Shown here one piece after another: positions 44,542 to 56,783 of a DNA stretch of 64,000 bases; the stretch's first letter is position 1, and each line of letters opens with the position of its first letter. Position numbers and translations under genes: made by a program. The stretch covers positions 124,001-188,000 of the forward strand of contig MBPM02000064.1 of the NCBI GenBank assembly GCA_001695595.3. Reading direction: 5' to 3'. The stretch is from Plasmopara viticola. Its lineage: Eukaryota > Oomycota > Peronosporomycetes > Peronosporales > Peronosporaceae. The notes below the pieces were generated by a model. It was not told the DNA's origin, made no database searches, and saw only the letters and a program-made list of their open reading frames with translations.

Positions 44542-47298
44542 TCATAGATCTTGCTCGTCGTCCGACTCAATGTCCCCGTACTGCCACAGACAACGGCGCT
44601 GTTTCTTGGCAATCTCTTGTGCGGCAAGCAGCCCATCGATGACAGGTTTCTGGAAGGGAAGGAAGGACCGAAGTGCCTTGCGATCGATTCGTAGCAGACC
44701 AGCCTCGACCAATGACTCTGCAACACTCTTGCCGTCGGGCAAATACAGGGAGACCTCATTACGACTGCGGTCATCAAGACTGTGGATTCGGCACGACAAT
44801 GTTTTGCCCCACGCGACTTCGCCAAGGCGCATGGCAGCATCAGCGCCAAACTCGTCCGTAGCAGCTAGCGGCTTGATCCAAGCAAACACGGCCTCTTTGG
44901 CTTGAGGCGGATATTGCAGCGCGTCGGCATCTAGGGGACGGAGACGATTAACTGGCACTGTCGTTTCATTCCCATAGTCCAAAAACCGGACGCGCGCGGA
45001 ACCATCAGGATACACATATTCAATCTTGGCACGGTTCCAGCTAGAACCGTTGCCGTCATCGAATAGAGCAGCACACACAGCGTTCCGACGCACCTCAAAT
45101 GTCTTGCCAGCGAGACCGTGCGTACGTGTAAATGCCTTCATTTTTTCCTCCGCGGCAGCACAGTTGCGGTCACTTACGTTTTGAAAGAAAAAGTGCGTGC
45201 CGTTGACAATCTCCGATAGCTTGACACGTGGAATCACATCGTCTTTTGTCTTGACCTGCTTTGCTTCAATCGCCTTTGCTGCAGCTTGAGCGTCGTGCGT
45301 TGCCCAATACTTTTTCTTTTGCTTCTTGGCTTGTTCTTCTGCGCGCTGCAGCACGTTGCCAAGAGCTGTTCGCTCCACACTAAACGAGTCCACCCACGCC
45401 AGTCCTTCCTCCAGCAACCGCACGCCAAAATTGTGCTCGTCATCGCGCGAAGGTTTTCTGCCGTCTTTTGGTACCACAAACATCGGACCAAAGGCGTTAC
45501 CGCCCCGATCCATGTCTTCGATCTCGACCATCACTTCCCGTTGCATTACGTTACGCTTCGTAAACAGCTTGGCTTCTTCACCAAGAGGCTCAGCAGGCTG
45601 CACGATCACACCTTGAGCCCCGTGGCGAGCAGGTTGAGGGCACTTAATACCGGCAATTACAAAATTCACCAGACAATTTTCCTTTGGCACGTACAATTTC
45701 ACTCGTGTTGCTGAATACACGTGCTCAACAACAGCGCGAGTCGAGCGCTCTCGCGTAAGGAACGGCAAAAACTGCTTTGCTTTGGTAGCATCAAAACACA
45801 AATCCGTCACCCGACGCTCAGTAGTTGGTGGTTCCTTGGTTGAGTGCAAGTTCTTCTTTTGGGCCTGCGCTTTCGTCTCTGCTGTGACCAGGTCATCGTA
45901 GTATTCACTCTTCTCTTCATCCGGTCGATGGCGCACGACCTCAGCTAAACCAGCAGCCACAACTTCCACGGCAACATTAGCTCCCTTTGCCTCTGGATTT
46001 TTCTTCACAGCATTTGCCGATGGCTCTAAAAAGACGGAAGCAAACGTCATGACCTCTCCTTGACCCATTGGACTCGCCTTTTCATACTCGACTTCAATGT
46101 GCACAGTCTTGGCAATCGTTCGATGACGCACAAATTCTTTGGCTTCCACTGCGTACGGCGCATTCGTCTCTCCACGTCGAGCGTTCCCGAGCCGTGGAGC
46201 CCGCAATGAACTCAAGTAAATGCGTTTTTCTTGCTCAGCTAGTGTCGTCGCTGTCGGTACGTAGACAACAAGACAATCCCCACTAATGACTTCGACGACC
46301 GTGCCAGTCACGTGTTTCATCGACTGGAGCACTGGCGCTTCATAGTCTTTCCACACACGCAAGTGCTGCTGTTTCGCCTCTTTCTCCGCGTTGCGCATCG
46401 TTGCACGTGCCGATGCACTCGCAAACGCCGAGCTCCAATCCGCCATGCGTCCAAGACCATTCTTGAGCAATTCGACGCTAATGTTTCGTCCAGACGGATG
46501 CAAGACACTACCAAACAGATTGCCAAACTTGTCGACGCCTTCGAGCTTTAGTTCCACGTCCCGATGAAGCAGTCGCACTTCTGCAAAGTGTTTGGCTTCT
46601 CGCGCATGGGGTGCTGGTCCAGTCGGCGCGACCGCACCGTCTTCTGCCTGCACCGGCGGGTTCATTCGGGGACATTGAACGCCAGACAATGCAAAATTGA
46701 CTAGTTGCAACGTCGGCTTTAAAATCACACGAAAGGACGCTCCGTCTCGTACGGATTCAATGAGTGCCGGGACCAATTTGCCTCGGTGTTCTTCGAGCAA
46801 CGCAAGTGCGTCCGCGCCGTGCCATTGCACCGTCACGTTCGACTCGGCGTCCATGTCGGCGTACATCCCCTTCTTCTCATTGATCGCCACTTGTTCTTGC
46901 TGCAACATCTTTTCATGGTCGACACATAGACCGTCACGTGACTGCTCCCGTGTCTTGACCCGTGCGTACCCCGTACGCGCTTGAATCACGCAGAGGTTCT
47001 CCTCGACGCCGCGTGCATTCGGTGGAAGCCACACGGAGCCAAAGTCGCGCGTTATCGATGGCACACGATACTCTACTTTAAAGCGCACTTGCTTGCCAAT
47101 GCATAGCTTACGGAGATGCTCACGGCTGGCCCAAGCGTACGGCTCATTGCTCTGGTCAGGCGACCGTGCTAACCGTGGCGCTTGCAGCGACGAGAGCGTC
47201 AGCATGAGCTCTTGAGGAGGACCATGGGTGGCTGCGCCCATGAGCACGAGTGTGTCTCCCGACAGGACGGCCTTGACGGTAGCGTGACCAGATGCCAT
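44542..47298 (-). CDS. SND1: Tudor staphylococcal nuclease (Tudor-SN / SND1 homologue, 918 aa)
   Basis: A single-exon gene for the conserved Tudor-SN protein, which acts in RNA processing, stress granules and splicing. Four SNase-like domains are visible, starting at about residues 3, 175, 335 and 525; their signatures include TVKAVLSGDTLVLMG, GTVVEVISGDCLVVYVP and AVVEHVYSATRVKLYVP. The Tudor domain follows near residue 745, with WNRAKIEYVYPDGSARVRFL then DYGNETTVPVNRLRPL. The truncated fifth SNase domain ends in EIAKKQRRCLWQYGDIESDD. The length matches the family (about 900 residues). The start is at 47298 (MASGHATVKAVLSGDT). No stops or frame breaks occur. Its stop lies 90 bp from that of the FKBP gene on the other strand. 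Confidence 0.94.
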   Translation of the reverse strand: MASGHATVKAVLSGDTLVLMGAATHGPPQELMLTLSSLQAPRLARSPDQSNEPYAWASREHLRKLCIGKQVRFKVEYRVPSITRDFGSVWLPPNARGVEENLCVIQARTGYARVKTREQSRDGLCVDHEKMLQQEQVAINEKKGMYADMDAESNVTVQWHGADALALLEEHRGKLVPALIESVRDGASFRVILKPTLQLVNFALSGVQCPRMNPPVQAEDGAVAPTGPAPHAREAKHFAEVRLLHRDVELKLEGVDKFGNLFGSVLHPSGRNISVELLKNGLGRMADWSSAFASASARATMRNAEKEAKQQHLRVWKDYEAPVLQSMKHVTGTVVEVISGDCLVVYVPTATTLAEQEKRIYLSSLRAPRLGNARRGETNAPYAVEAKEFVRHRTIAKTVHIEVEYEKASPMGQGEVMTFASVFLEPSANAVKKNPEAKGANVAVEVVAAGLAEVVRHRPDEEKSEYYDDLVTAETKAQAQKKNLHSTKEPPTTERRVTDLCFDATKAKQFLPFLTRERSTRAVVEHVYSATRVKLYVPKENCLVNFVIAGIKCPQPARHGAQGVIVQPAEPLGEEAKLFTKRNVMQREVMVEIEDMDRGGNAFGPMFVVPKDGRKPSRDDEHNFGVRLLEEGLAWVDSFSVERTALGNVLQRAEEQAKKQKKKYWATHDAQAAAKAIEAKQVKTKDDVIPRVKLSEIVNGTHFFFQNVSDRNCAAAEEKMKAFTRTHGLAGKTFEVRRNAVCAALFDDGNGSSWNRAKIEYVYPDGSARVRFLDYGNETTVPVNRLRPLDADALQYPPQAKEAVFAWIKPLAATDEFGADAAMRLGEVAWGKTLSCRIHSLDDRSRNEVSLYLPDGKSVAESLVEAGLLRIDRKALRSFLPFQKPVIDGLLAAQEIAKKQRRCLWQYGDIESDDEQDL

Positions 47299-50200
47299 AG
47301 TGTGGAGAGAGGACTTGAGAGGGGGACTTGAGCGTGGGGGGTACTGCTTGCACTTTGTGGTCTTGACATTGTCACGTATCTTTGATTGATTTAAAGAGGG
47401 GAGGACGCGGATTGAATACCGGTATTAGATATCGACAATTAAAGTCAGCTCGTAACGGTTCGTTTGAATAGAGAAATAAGGTTATTGTATCACGAATTAA
47501 AGATAAGGTGAAAACACAGTTAGACCCCTAATGACTGAGGCCGTTGATACACCACGCATATGCGCGGATGTATCGAAACAACTTTGATAATTAACGGTGA
47601 TTGCTTACCGAGCTATCTCCAGACACAAATACGCACTGTATTGTGAGCGCTCTTGAGGTGTACAATCATTAACATTTTAATCATGAGGATCGGGTTAACG
47701 TTTGGGTCACCATGATCGATGTCATAACGCAACAGCCCGTCTTCCATCGATAGCCGATGTAGCATGGTGTAACCGCGGGCAGAAATTTTTGCTCGTGTCT
47801 ACAAACTGATGATGGATGTTCTCTATATGCCCGTACCGCAGAGTATCAATTAACGCACCTGTCATCTTGCACAAAAAAATTGATCCGAGCCAGACGCGTG
47901 TATCTGCGTCAATTTACATCGATTATATGCACATGCACGCAAATGAATAATCGTTCTTCACAAATATGAACAAGAGTGTCATCCGAGTACGTCTATTAAA
48001 TGCTCAACGGGCCTGATCAATTACATCATCATATAGTTGACTATTGTGGGTGTGCTCGAAAATTTTGGGGCATGACTAATCACTTTCTAGTCATACCGGC
48101 TAAAATGCTGTCTATGGCTTACCCCTTTGCATGAGGAGTTGTTTCTTGGCTTCAGCAAAACCGAGTGCGCTATTACTCGCCGTGGATTCTGCAGCGTACT
48201 GTTTACAAAATAAAGGGTGCAATGACATGGCGGTCGCACTTAGATTACTATAAACGTGTATGAAGCGCATCTCGTCATTTGATTTTTGTAACACAAATTA
48301 TCGCAAAATGAAAAACTCACTTTCTCAAACCATTCCCGATTCGTGCTCTGTACGACAGACAGCGCCAATGACGCCACAATATTTCTTTACTAACGCCACA
48401 GCTATGTCGCACAGTATATGGCCTCAGGAGCCTATTTAATTTCATGTCGATTTGATAGTGACGCCGGGCGGGTCTCGTGAGACTACGTCTGTTAATCCTT
48501 GACAGACTGTTTTACGGTTTGTGTGGATCATTTATACCAGAAATCTACCCGTGCGGCAAGTGTATTTCAAAACCGCCATTTCTGTTAGTGTGAAGAAGAT
48601 GATTTCTTCTTTTGATCAAATATCACTTACCTCGGCTATGCCATTACATCTACCACTTCTGCTAAAATTATTTTGTTTCCAAAGTATCACGTGACTTGAC
48701 AATATTGAGCTAGTTAAACAACTAATCTTATGTAAGTCTGTTGTACATTCAGTACCTGTAGCAAGCCAGACAAAGAGACTAGTTTTTCCGTGTATTACCA
48801 ATTCAAACAAGCAGCCTTGACTAGAATTGCCTGATTGTATTGCAGTTTTTGATGTTGAAACTTATCAAACAGCTAACAACTGTCTCTTCAGGGCATATTT
48901 ATCGTCTCAAATTAAAGAAGCGCGAACCGATTAGCGAGCAGCATTGAAAATACATTCTCTCTAGAGCTAATTAAATATAATGGTGATGTGCACATATACA
49001 CATTCGCCAAGCTTTTCTATTCCTTGCGCGTTGAGTAAAAATTTGGACTATTCAGGACGTCATCGTGGCGAAAGGAATAAAAAAGCCAAACTTAATTTTG
49101 CCATGTAGTAACTGGGCCTTAGAGTGTATCAATAGATAGCAGTGTCGCACTAATATCATAGCTTACAGCACTGCCGTAATCCCCAAAACATTAAAGGCAA
49201 TACTTGGCACTGAGAAGCCAACGGTACAGCAGTACACGCTCTATTAAACAATGCTAAGGTATCTTGAAAGGAGCTTGTTTGGTACATTGTCAAAACGTCT
49301 ATATGGACAGACTGTGTATAGAGACGCTCCGTATACATCCAATCTCTTTTGAGAAGACCGTAAAAGTGGTTTTTATTGCCGAATGTAATATTGATGTCTC
49401 TCCGGTCACCATCGATCTCAGCAGGAAAAGATCAAATTTTAATTTCAAGCTAACATGTGGGCATATGTAGCTGCTTTTTGAAACAAATAACCCTCTACTT
49501 AAGTGCTGTTCAATCAGCTTAGAGATCACATTTAATAGTCGTCTACTTTGCGGCAAAAAAGCGGTCACATCTAGTAGACGGACAGCCTACTGGGGTAGAG
49601 CTTAGTTCTGTTGTGCCGATAGAAGGGGTTGGAAACTGACCAGGCTTAGTCCTGAGGCGCTTCGTGTGAGTGCAAGTCTGACTTACTGCAGTCGAGAAGG
49701 GTCCGAGTAAGCCATGGTCTAATCCTAAGCGTGGGCTTTGCATGATCCACGCTTTATTGTCGAAACAAGTCGGCCTTGTGCTGAAGCTCTAAGAGCACAC
49801 TTATGCAACATAATTTCAGCTCACTTTGCGAGAAATATCTCTGTAAATGTATGTGTTTTCTTGAATTTGATCTCGTCAAACGCTGTATGTTTAAAAATAC
49901 AATGCAGATATTTCGTGAAATATCAGCCACAGCAAGCTTTTCACCCCATCGTGCGCACTCTTTATCAATTTTTTCGTGAGCTGTCAAGCCCTTTAATGGC
50001 TACCACGCTTTCCTGGTGCTCATACGCCACACATCCTTCGTGGATCTGAGTAGGCTGAGGTATTCCTCCTGGTGACTAGTGTGATGTTGATCTTTAGAGA
50101 CGCAGTTTCCGTCAGCGACTCTTCAGAGCTGTTGATTGAGACTTGATGGCCTCATCTAAGGCTGGCACAGATCTGTGCGCTTGCTCACCTTAGCCAAAGT

Positions 50201-53200
50201 CCAAGCTTGGTAACACCTTAGTCCATTGGGTCAGATCTGAGTCAGTGAACATACGTACACCACTACACGGCAAACAATAGCTCATACACACTAGTATAAA
50301 GGAGGGAAATCTTAAGTGGCTGGACTCCTTCTTAGGAAGTCTTTAGATACTGCTTCCAGAGTAGCTACCTACACCTGAATGGGACGCGTGCAAGATGAGA
50401 ATACTTTAAAGCCATTATAAAAGTACAATAATTTGACTTAGATACTCTTACTTGTACATGATTATGTACAATCGCATTGTTTATTTCGCACTAAAAGTAG
50501 TAGTGTGGTCTATATTTTTTATTAATTTTTTTACAGAGACAGCCTAACCACATTCATAAGATATGCTTATTTAGCACTATATTCCCGTTAAAAAGCTTTA
50601 TATGAGATGTTTGACTTTTGGAATTATTGCTGCGTACAACTGAGGCTCTTCTGTATAAAAGCAAAAACAAAAATGATAGTTGGCAGTGCAGGGTACAAGT
50701 GAGATGATCATCTTATTATCAGCTTTCACATCACCCATGACAATCGCAACTTTCAGAATTTGATTTTGCGCCTCGCCGATTCGTTAAGATGTAGCTTTAT
50801 ACGAGTTTTTGATTTGGTGTAGAAAATCACAAGTATATTAACATTGACGCACACAATTGATCTCTAAGCACGTATGCGGACAAATAAACTATTAAGATCT
50901 TCACTTGATACTCACGCTACTTAATGCGCCTGAAGACAATACAGAAAGTTGTGATTGCTAAGTACACAATTTTAATTTGTGCTCGTACTTCGTGACAACT
51001 TTATAAGGTATTAGTGGGCGAGTGGAGCATTATATTTGACTTGGCTAAAGGATATACGTCAAAATTTTCTTGTTCAGCCTATAGTTTTCAACACCATGCT
51101 TTCGCAAGAACCTCTTGCGCAGCGGTTACTAGGGATCTCAAGATGAGCTCTGCTCGTGTCTTAGCGCTTTCAATTCAGCGGCGGAAGGCGTGCTCTTGTA
51201 ACAGTCGCAAATTTGTAATGTTGGCAACGTAAGGGCAGAAAATTGCTCAAGCTCTCATGTTGGATACTCAAATACTCTGAGACTGTTGCTGAAGAATGCG
51301 TTCCACTTGATAGAGGCGCTCGGATTCTTGATGAAGAAGACCGGAAGAATAAAATCGTTTCGGCATCATGCGACCATTTTATGTTTTTTGCTTCGATGCA
51401 AATTAGCTTTAAGTACTCTATGAGGGTAATTATACAAATTTATAAAATTAGCCGGCGATAAGCAGACGCAAATTGCAAGTTAGCAGCCGATCATTTCGAC
51501 TGTTTTTAATGCACGCAACGGATGCCACAACGCCGTGATTTTTAGACCACCCTTGATCACATTTGAGTCGTGTGTGCGTTGTCTCAATTTTAGCGATAAA
51601 TTTACGCAATCTGCGTACTTCAAGACAAAGGTTACGGCACTCCGTGCACAGATTCAGATTCTGGCCTATAATTGTGTCTAAATATGATCCGGCGCCAGTC
51701 TCTAGCGGTTCCCTGGTCTACTTATATCACATAGAGTACCAGGTATTCTTACAAATCTAATAAAGTCAGGCATAATTTAGTCGTGTACTTGTATCTGTAA
51801 TTAAATACAAGCAGTCATCGAAATGTGCATATGGCTTTGTTTTGCAAGCTTAAGCTTTTAGTGATATCATTGTGCGTGTGCCGCAGGACACTAAGCCCTT
51901 TTGATTGACTTGCCAACGCTTTTTTTAAGAACCAACTTTGATAAATCCTTGATTATTTTCTCTCATCAATTTTAAAAGTTTAAGCAATCGGAACCCACGC
52001 GCTAGGACTAAGCTGTCTCTATCGCGGGATGCTGGAAGCAATTCGACCCATATTGAGACCGGATTCCGTACCCTGGGGCCTATTCGATCAGTGGGGCGTT
52101 CAGCCCACCCAATTCTTTTATTACCCAATCGGGAGTGGGCAGTCACACACTCGAGTGTGATTGCTCGTCAACTTAAGTGACGCTTCCTTAATTCGGATCC
52201 TATGGGTATCGAACCAGGTACCTCCCGGTCCTGGGTCGAACGGCTAGCCGCTCGAGCCTCAGAAATGGTCTCAACAATCTAAGCGCCACAACATGGTGGT
52301 GCTAACGGACCACATGGACAACTAACCTATATGGACGAAACGAAGCGTAGACTGTTAACACATCCAATGTATTGGTGTATGAAATTCAAACGAGTGAGAG
52401 CATAGTGCTTTGACGTCTTAGCTATTTATGCACGCACCGAGAAGGCCACTTTATTACAGCATGATCCACCTGCTCTGTCTATTCATTAAATTGCGGATGG
52501 TCTGGTGTAGACATGTTTAATGTACCCCCCAACACTCTGGAAGCGGAGCAGGAATCTAGCTTTGAAGGTTGTATTGCCTTAAAGTACGCTGTGTCCAATA
52601 TAGCCACCAATCAGGTCATTTTGCTTGACCAGCCAGCAAAGATCGCAATTTGCGTTGTATGCTGCGTCTTGCAGGACAAGCACATAGCTTGCACTAATGA
52701 GCTGTCAGCAGCGTAATGGAATCGGCAAGCTCGCGCCGCTGTACTTTGCATACCAAAAAGAAAAACAGAATAGTGTCCTAGCCTTTCTGACATAAGTTTG
52801 CCTATCTATACCGATCATTGTCGACTGTCATGTCGCGCGCTCGGGAAAGCACTATTTCTTCAATCATCTTTTTGAAGTTACATGTTAATTTTTGTTTTTG
52901 AATGCGCTGTTAATCGCAGCTTCCGATATTTTGCTTCAACAAATTCGATATATCCAAATGTCATTCAACTCATAAGTCACCAGAAGGGATGTTCTTACGC
53001 TGGTATCAATAAAGATATGGGATTATCGACAACAAAGACGATCTGACAACTATAAAAGGCATTGTGCAGCATACGCTCTCGCAGGTCCGAAGTACAATGG
53101 GCAGAAATTAAAAGTGCATCAGCAGTTGCACAATGTGTAAAAATCTAGGTTACGACAGCTTCATGATGTAGCATGGTACGGTGACGATAAGCTTTAAGAT

Positions 53201-53666
53201 TAAGAAAATTGGAACATTAGATCCGAATGGGATCATAAACGGAACAAACCAGCCTCATTTGAAAATCAAAAGGTAAACTATCTTCTAAATGGCCCCGTGC
53301 CTTCGCAATTTTGCTTGTACCTTCTTTCGTTCGAGTGCAGGCTGACAAATACCGACACCAAGTCGTGCTGGAGCAAGAACGTGTGCAAGCTGAAGCAGAA
53401 GTTACTTACACTAGCGTAGAAATAATCACGAGCTGTACTTATCAGTTAGAGTCTCAGTAAACGACCGATGATCATAGTAATGACCTAACTATTTATATAG
53501 TTGTGTGCTCTAGTCATATGGGAACTATTGATGCATTGTATACTCTCTGACTCTCTATAATTGACGTTAGGAGCAACATAAAAATTACTATAACTTTTGC
53601 TTATTAAACATACAAATATCATCTGATTGGTTCAATATACCTTTCGCTTTAATCTCCATCATAAAA
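47299..53666. other. 6.4-kb gene desert
   Basis: No gene is supported; all open frames are short and lack recognisable motifs. A tRNA-like SINE fragment is present at about 52190-52262 (separate entry). Stretches at 49560-49745 and 50030-50280 are GC-richer than their surroundings and may be old LTR sequence, but no paired copies were found in the window. Confidence 0.45.
52190..52262 (-). repeat. tRNA-derived SINE-like fragment
   Basis: On the minus strand an A-box-like CGAGCGGCTAGCCG (about 52255-52241) is followed about 30 nt later by a B-box GGTTCGATACC (52215-52205), the spacing of an internal pol III promoter. The T-arm and acceptor ends do not pair well enough for a working tRNA. Oomycetes are known to carry tRNA-related SINEs. 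The rest of the possible SINE body would run toward 51930. Confidence 0.38.
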
Positions 53667-56600
53667 ATGTTTTTCTTCTATCGCTTGGGATGGCTCTGCA
53701 GCGGATCTCCCGTGCTCATTGCGCTGCTGGCAGGAGTATGCAGTGCCATGTTGTGTCTTGGAGTATTGAAAATGAAGCTGCAGACGGATCCGCAAGCACT
53801 TTGGGTCCCTCAGGTCAGTATCGCAGTCAGAGATCAAACGCGTTTCGATGAGCTCTTTGGGCCTTTTTTTCGCATCCAGCAGCTCATCTTCTATGTTGAG
53901 AGCGACACCATTTCAGACTCAGATATGGTCGTATCTGCGACGTGTGACGCCAATCACGATCTGGTCCAGCGACACTTTTTGCTACAGATGGCGAAAGTGC
54001 AGACCCAAATCTCAGACGCCGTCATTTACAGTCAAGACGAAGCGAACGTGACGCTTTCGTTAGAGGATTTTTGTTATCGACCAATCAAAGGAAAAGGGTG
54101 TTTAATCACCAGTCCATTTCAGTACTGGCGGACAAACGTTACTTTACTCCAGAATGATCCAGACATCAAGCTCACGACGGCCTGTCAGACAACGGATCCT
54201 CTTCTCCAGAGCTATTCGCCTTGTATGGACCAAAACGGCGTGCCAGTCATGAGAAATGTCGTTTTTGGTGGATTGTCGCGAGATTCGTGTCACGAAAATC
54301 CAGACCCGTGCGGAGAATCGACGCCTCAAGCTAAGGCTTTGATGGTCACATTTCTTTTGAATAACAATCCAGACAACGCGACGTATACGCGATATGTTGA
54401 GCAATGGGAGAAAGAGGTGTTTCTTAAACTTGCAGAAGAAGCTACCGAGTCATTGAAACCTTCCAAAGGCAATTGGACAGAGGGGTATCTTTGGGATAGT
54501 GTGGCGGATCAAGAGCTGGCTGAGTCTGGCGTCAATGGCATGAGACTCACGTATATGGCGGAACGATCAGTCGCAGATTCATTGGTGGTGCAGACCCAAG
54601 AGAATGCTTTTATTGTGGTTGTGAGCTACGTCGTCATGTTCTTTTACGTGTCTGCATCGTTGGGTAAATGGTCAGACCCGGTCCAATCGCGTTTTGGGCT
54701 CGGATTGACCGGTATCTTGATTGTCATTCTGTCATTAGGTGCTGCTATGGGTATAAGCTGTGCGATCTTGAACATGGAAGTGACAATGATCACGTTGGAG
54801 GTCGTGCCGTTCTTAGTGCTTGCCATTGGTGTGGATAATATGTTTTTTTTGACCAACGAATTCGATCGACTGGTAGCACAACATGGTCTCGCAAAGACTG
54901 CGATCAAAGAGACCACTCGTCATCGAGCTAAAGATAAGACGGTCAAGCTCAACCAAGTGATGGGAGAAACGATGACAAACGTTGGTCCATCGATTGTAGT
55001 AGCGGCTATAGCCGAATCGCTGGCCTTTTTGGTGGGAGCACTCACTCGTATTCCAGCGCTCGTGAGTTTTTGTATTGTCGCTGCTTTAGCGGTTGCCGTT
55101 AATCTTGTGCTTCAATTAACGTGGTTTGCTTCAGCACTCGCGCTCGATGCACGTCGTGTACGCGCTCGACGGTACGATTTGCTCCCGTGGTTGACGCAGA
55201 AAGTCACACTTGAGCCACCCAGAAACAAATCGAGGGGCAGTGACGGGAAGGAAAAGTACCTGTATACTGAAATTGACGAGAGCATATTTGGCAATGAAGC
55301 ATCGGGTTACACTCGTACTGTTGGTGCTATCCAACGGTTTGTGGAGAAGACTTACCTTCCTATCTTACTGCGCCGGTCTACAAAGATTCTAGTGCTTATA
55401 GTAGCATCCACAGCACTGTTGCTAAGTGCTTTCGGTTCGTTCGAGTTGCCGCTAGGACTCGAACAAGAGCTTGCTGTGCCCATGGACTTTTATCTACATG
55501 AGTACTTTAAGAGGCAGACAGCTCTTGGTGAGGCTGGACCTCCAGCTTATGTTGTTCTGGACAGCGATGTGAACTATTTGGATGCGCATGTGCAGCATGA
55601 GGTCAATGTTCTTTTAGACGAGCTCTCGGGACTGCAACTCTATATTGAATTGCCTATTTACTCGTGGCTACACACGTTCAATCAGTGGCGACAAATGCGT
55701 TTTTTTCTGCAAGAAAAGATCAATCAAGGTCTGTGTGATTGCCCAGTCCAGCCGATGGATCCATTTCCGTACGAGATGGTTAACAGTAGCTTTAAAGACT
55801 TAGATCCTGCTTCGAGTGTTTCCGTATACGAACATGGGCTTCTACCAATTGCAAATGTGACTTCAAATGCCTTGTTTTACCCATTAGTAAAGAACTTTAC
55901 CGAAATTGCAATCGATTCGACGTGTTGCCAGCATTTCGGACTCTGTGGTGCACAGTATGAAGGTGACATTGTTTTTAGTAAACCCGACAATGGCGAAAAG
56001 GGAAATGTCTCTATCCTCGGTTCTCGAATGCGCTTTCAATTAAAAGCACTTTGCAATCAATCAATCTACGTGAATTCGTACTACTATTTAAACGACGTCA
56101 CAAGAGAATGGAGCGCGAATAAAGCCGCAACTGCGTTTCCGTACGCGCTCGTTTTTGTCTTTGAAGAACAATACACTTATATTCAAGGAGTGGCGTTTCA
56201 GAGTGTGCTCCTGGCTTTGGCTGTCGTCTTTGGTGCCGTTTTCGTGCTCATGGATGGATCGTTGCGATTGACTACCATTGTTTCTCTCTGCGTCCTCTCG
56301 ATGGCATTTTCGCAATTCGGCTTTTTGTTCGTGTGGAATCTAGTCGCTGGACGTGAAGCTATGACGTCTATCAACGCAATCTCGGTCGTCAATTTGATCG
56401 CTTGCATTGGCCTTGGTGTTGAATTTTGCGTCCACTTGGCCCATCAATTTTCGTTTTCAAAACGACATCGCCTAGGCACGACTGGTGACGAGCATACTCG
56501 CTATGCGCTGACCAAAGTGGGAGCGTCGGTCTTTTCGGGGATCACGCTCACTAAACTTTGTGGCATTGGTGTGCTCGCGTTTGCACCGTCCATGTTGTTT

Positions 56601-56783
56601 CGCGTGTACTTTTTCCGAATGTACCTGGGTATTGTCGTGCTCGGTTGCTTCCATGGTCTCGTGTTGTTGCCCGTGTTACTCAGTCTCATTGGACAGCCGC
56701 AACAGTATCCGAATGATCTCAGCTCCTTTTTGCTGTCAGAGGAACGCGACGACGAGTTGGAAGACGAAGGTCGCACATATTAA
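53667..56783 (+). CDS. NPC1/Patched-like membrane protein lacking the N-terminal sterol-binding domain (1038 aa)
   Basis: A single open frame of the NPC1-like branch of the RND superfamily, which moves or senses sterols in endomembranes. TM1 lies at residues about 13-35, followed by LKMKLQTDPQALWVPQ and FDELFGPFFRIQQLIF, which match NPC1 just after its N-terminal domain. A luminal Cys-rich region comes next. The sterol-sensing domain spans about 305-490, with the signature EVVPFLVLAIGVDNMFFL near residue 378. A second luminal region has paired Cys, and five more TMs follow from about 825 (FEEQYTYIQGV, then CIGLGVEFCVHLAHQF). The roughly 250-residue cholesterol-binding NPC1 domain is absent at this start. 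The frame stays open for some codons upstream of 53667 without a Met, so a spliced 5' exon cannot be excluded. Confidence 0.87.
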   Translation: MFFFYRLGWLCSGSPVLIALLAGVCSAMLCLGVLKMKLQTDPQALWVPQVSIAVRDQTRFDELFGPFFRIQQLIFYVESDTISDSDMVVSATCDANHDLVQRHFLLQMAKVQTQISDAVIYSQDEANVTLSLEDFCYRPIKGKGCLITSPFQYWRTNVTLLQNDPDIKLTTACQTTDPLLQSYSPCMDQNGVPVMRNVVFGGLSRDSCHENPDPCGESTPQAKALMVTFLLNNNPDNATYTRYVEQWEKEVFLKLAEEATESLKPSKGNWTEGYLWDSVADQELAESGVNGMRLTYMAERSVADSLVVQTQENAFIVVVSYVVMFFYVSASLGKWSDPVQSRFGLGLTGILIVILSLGAAMGISCAILNMEVTMITLEVVPFLVLAIGVDNMFFLTNEFDRLVAQHGLAKTAIKETTRHRAKDKTVKLNQVMGETMTNVGPSIVVAAIAESLAFLVGALTRIPALVSFCIVAALAVAVNLVLQLTWFASALALDARRVRARRYDLLPWLTQKVTLEPPRNKSRGSDGKEKYLYTEIDESIFGNEASGYTRTVGAIQRFVEKTYLPILLRRSTKILVLIVASTALLLSAFGSFELPLGLEQELAVPMDFYLHEYFKRQTALGEAGPPAYVVLDSDVNYLDAHVQHEVNVLLDELSGLQLYIELPIYSWLHTFNQWRQMRFFLQEKINQGLCDCPVQPMDPFPYEMVNSSFKDLDPASSVSVYEHGLLPIANVTSNALFYPLVKNFTEIAIDSTCCQHFGLCGAQYEGDIVFSKPDNGEKGNVSILGSRMRFQLKALCNQSIYVNSYYYLNDVTREWSANKAATAFPYALVFVFEEQYTYIQGVAFQSVLLALAVVFGAVFVLMDGSLRLTTIVSLCVLSMAFSQFGFLFVWNLVAGREAMTSINAISVVNLIACIGLGVEFCVHLAHQFSFSKRHRLGTTGDEHTRYALTKVGASVFSGITLTKLCGIGVLAFAPSMLFRVYFFRMYLGIVVLGCFHGLVLLPVLLSLIGQPQQYPNDLSSFLLSEERDDELEDEGRTY

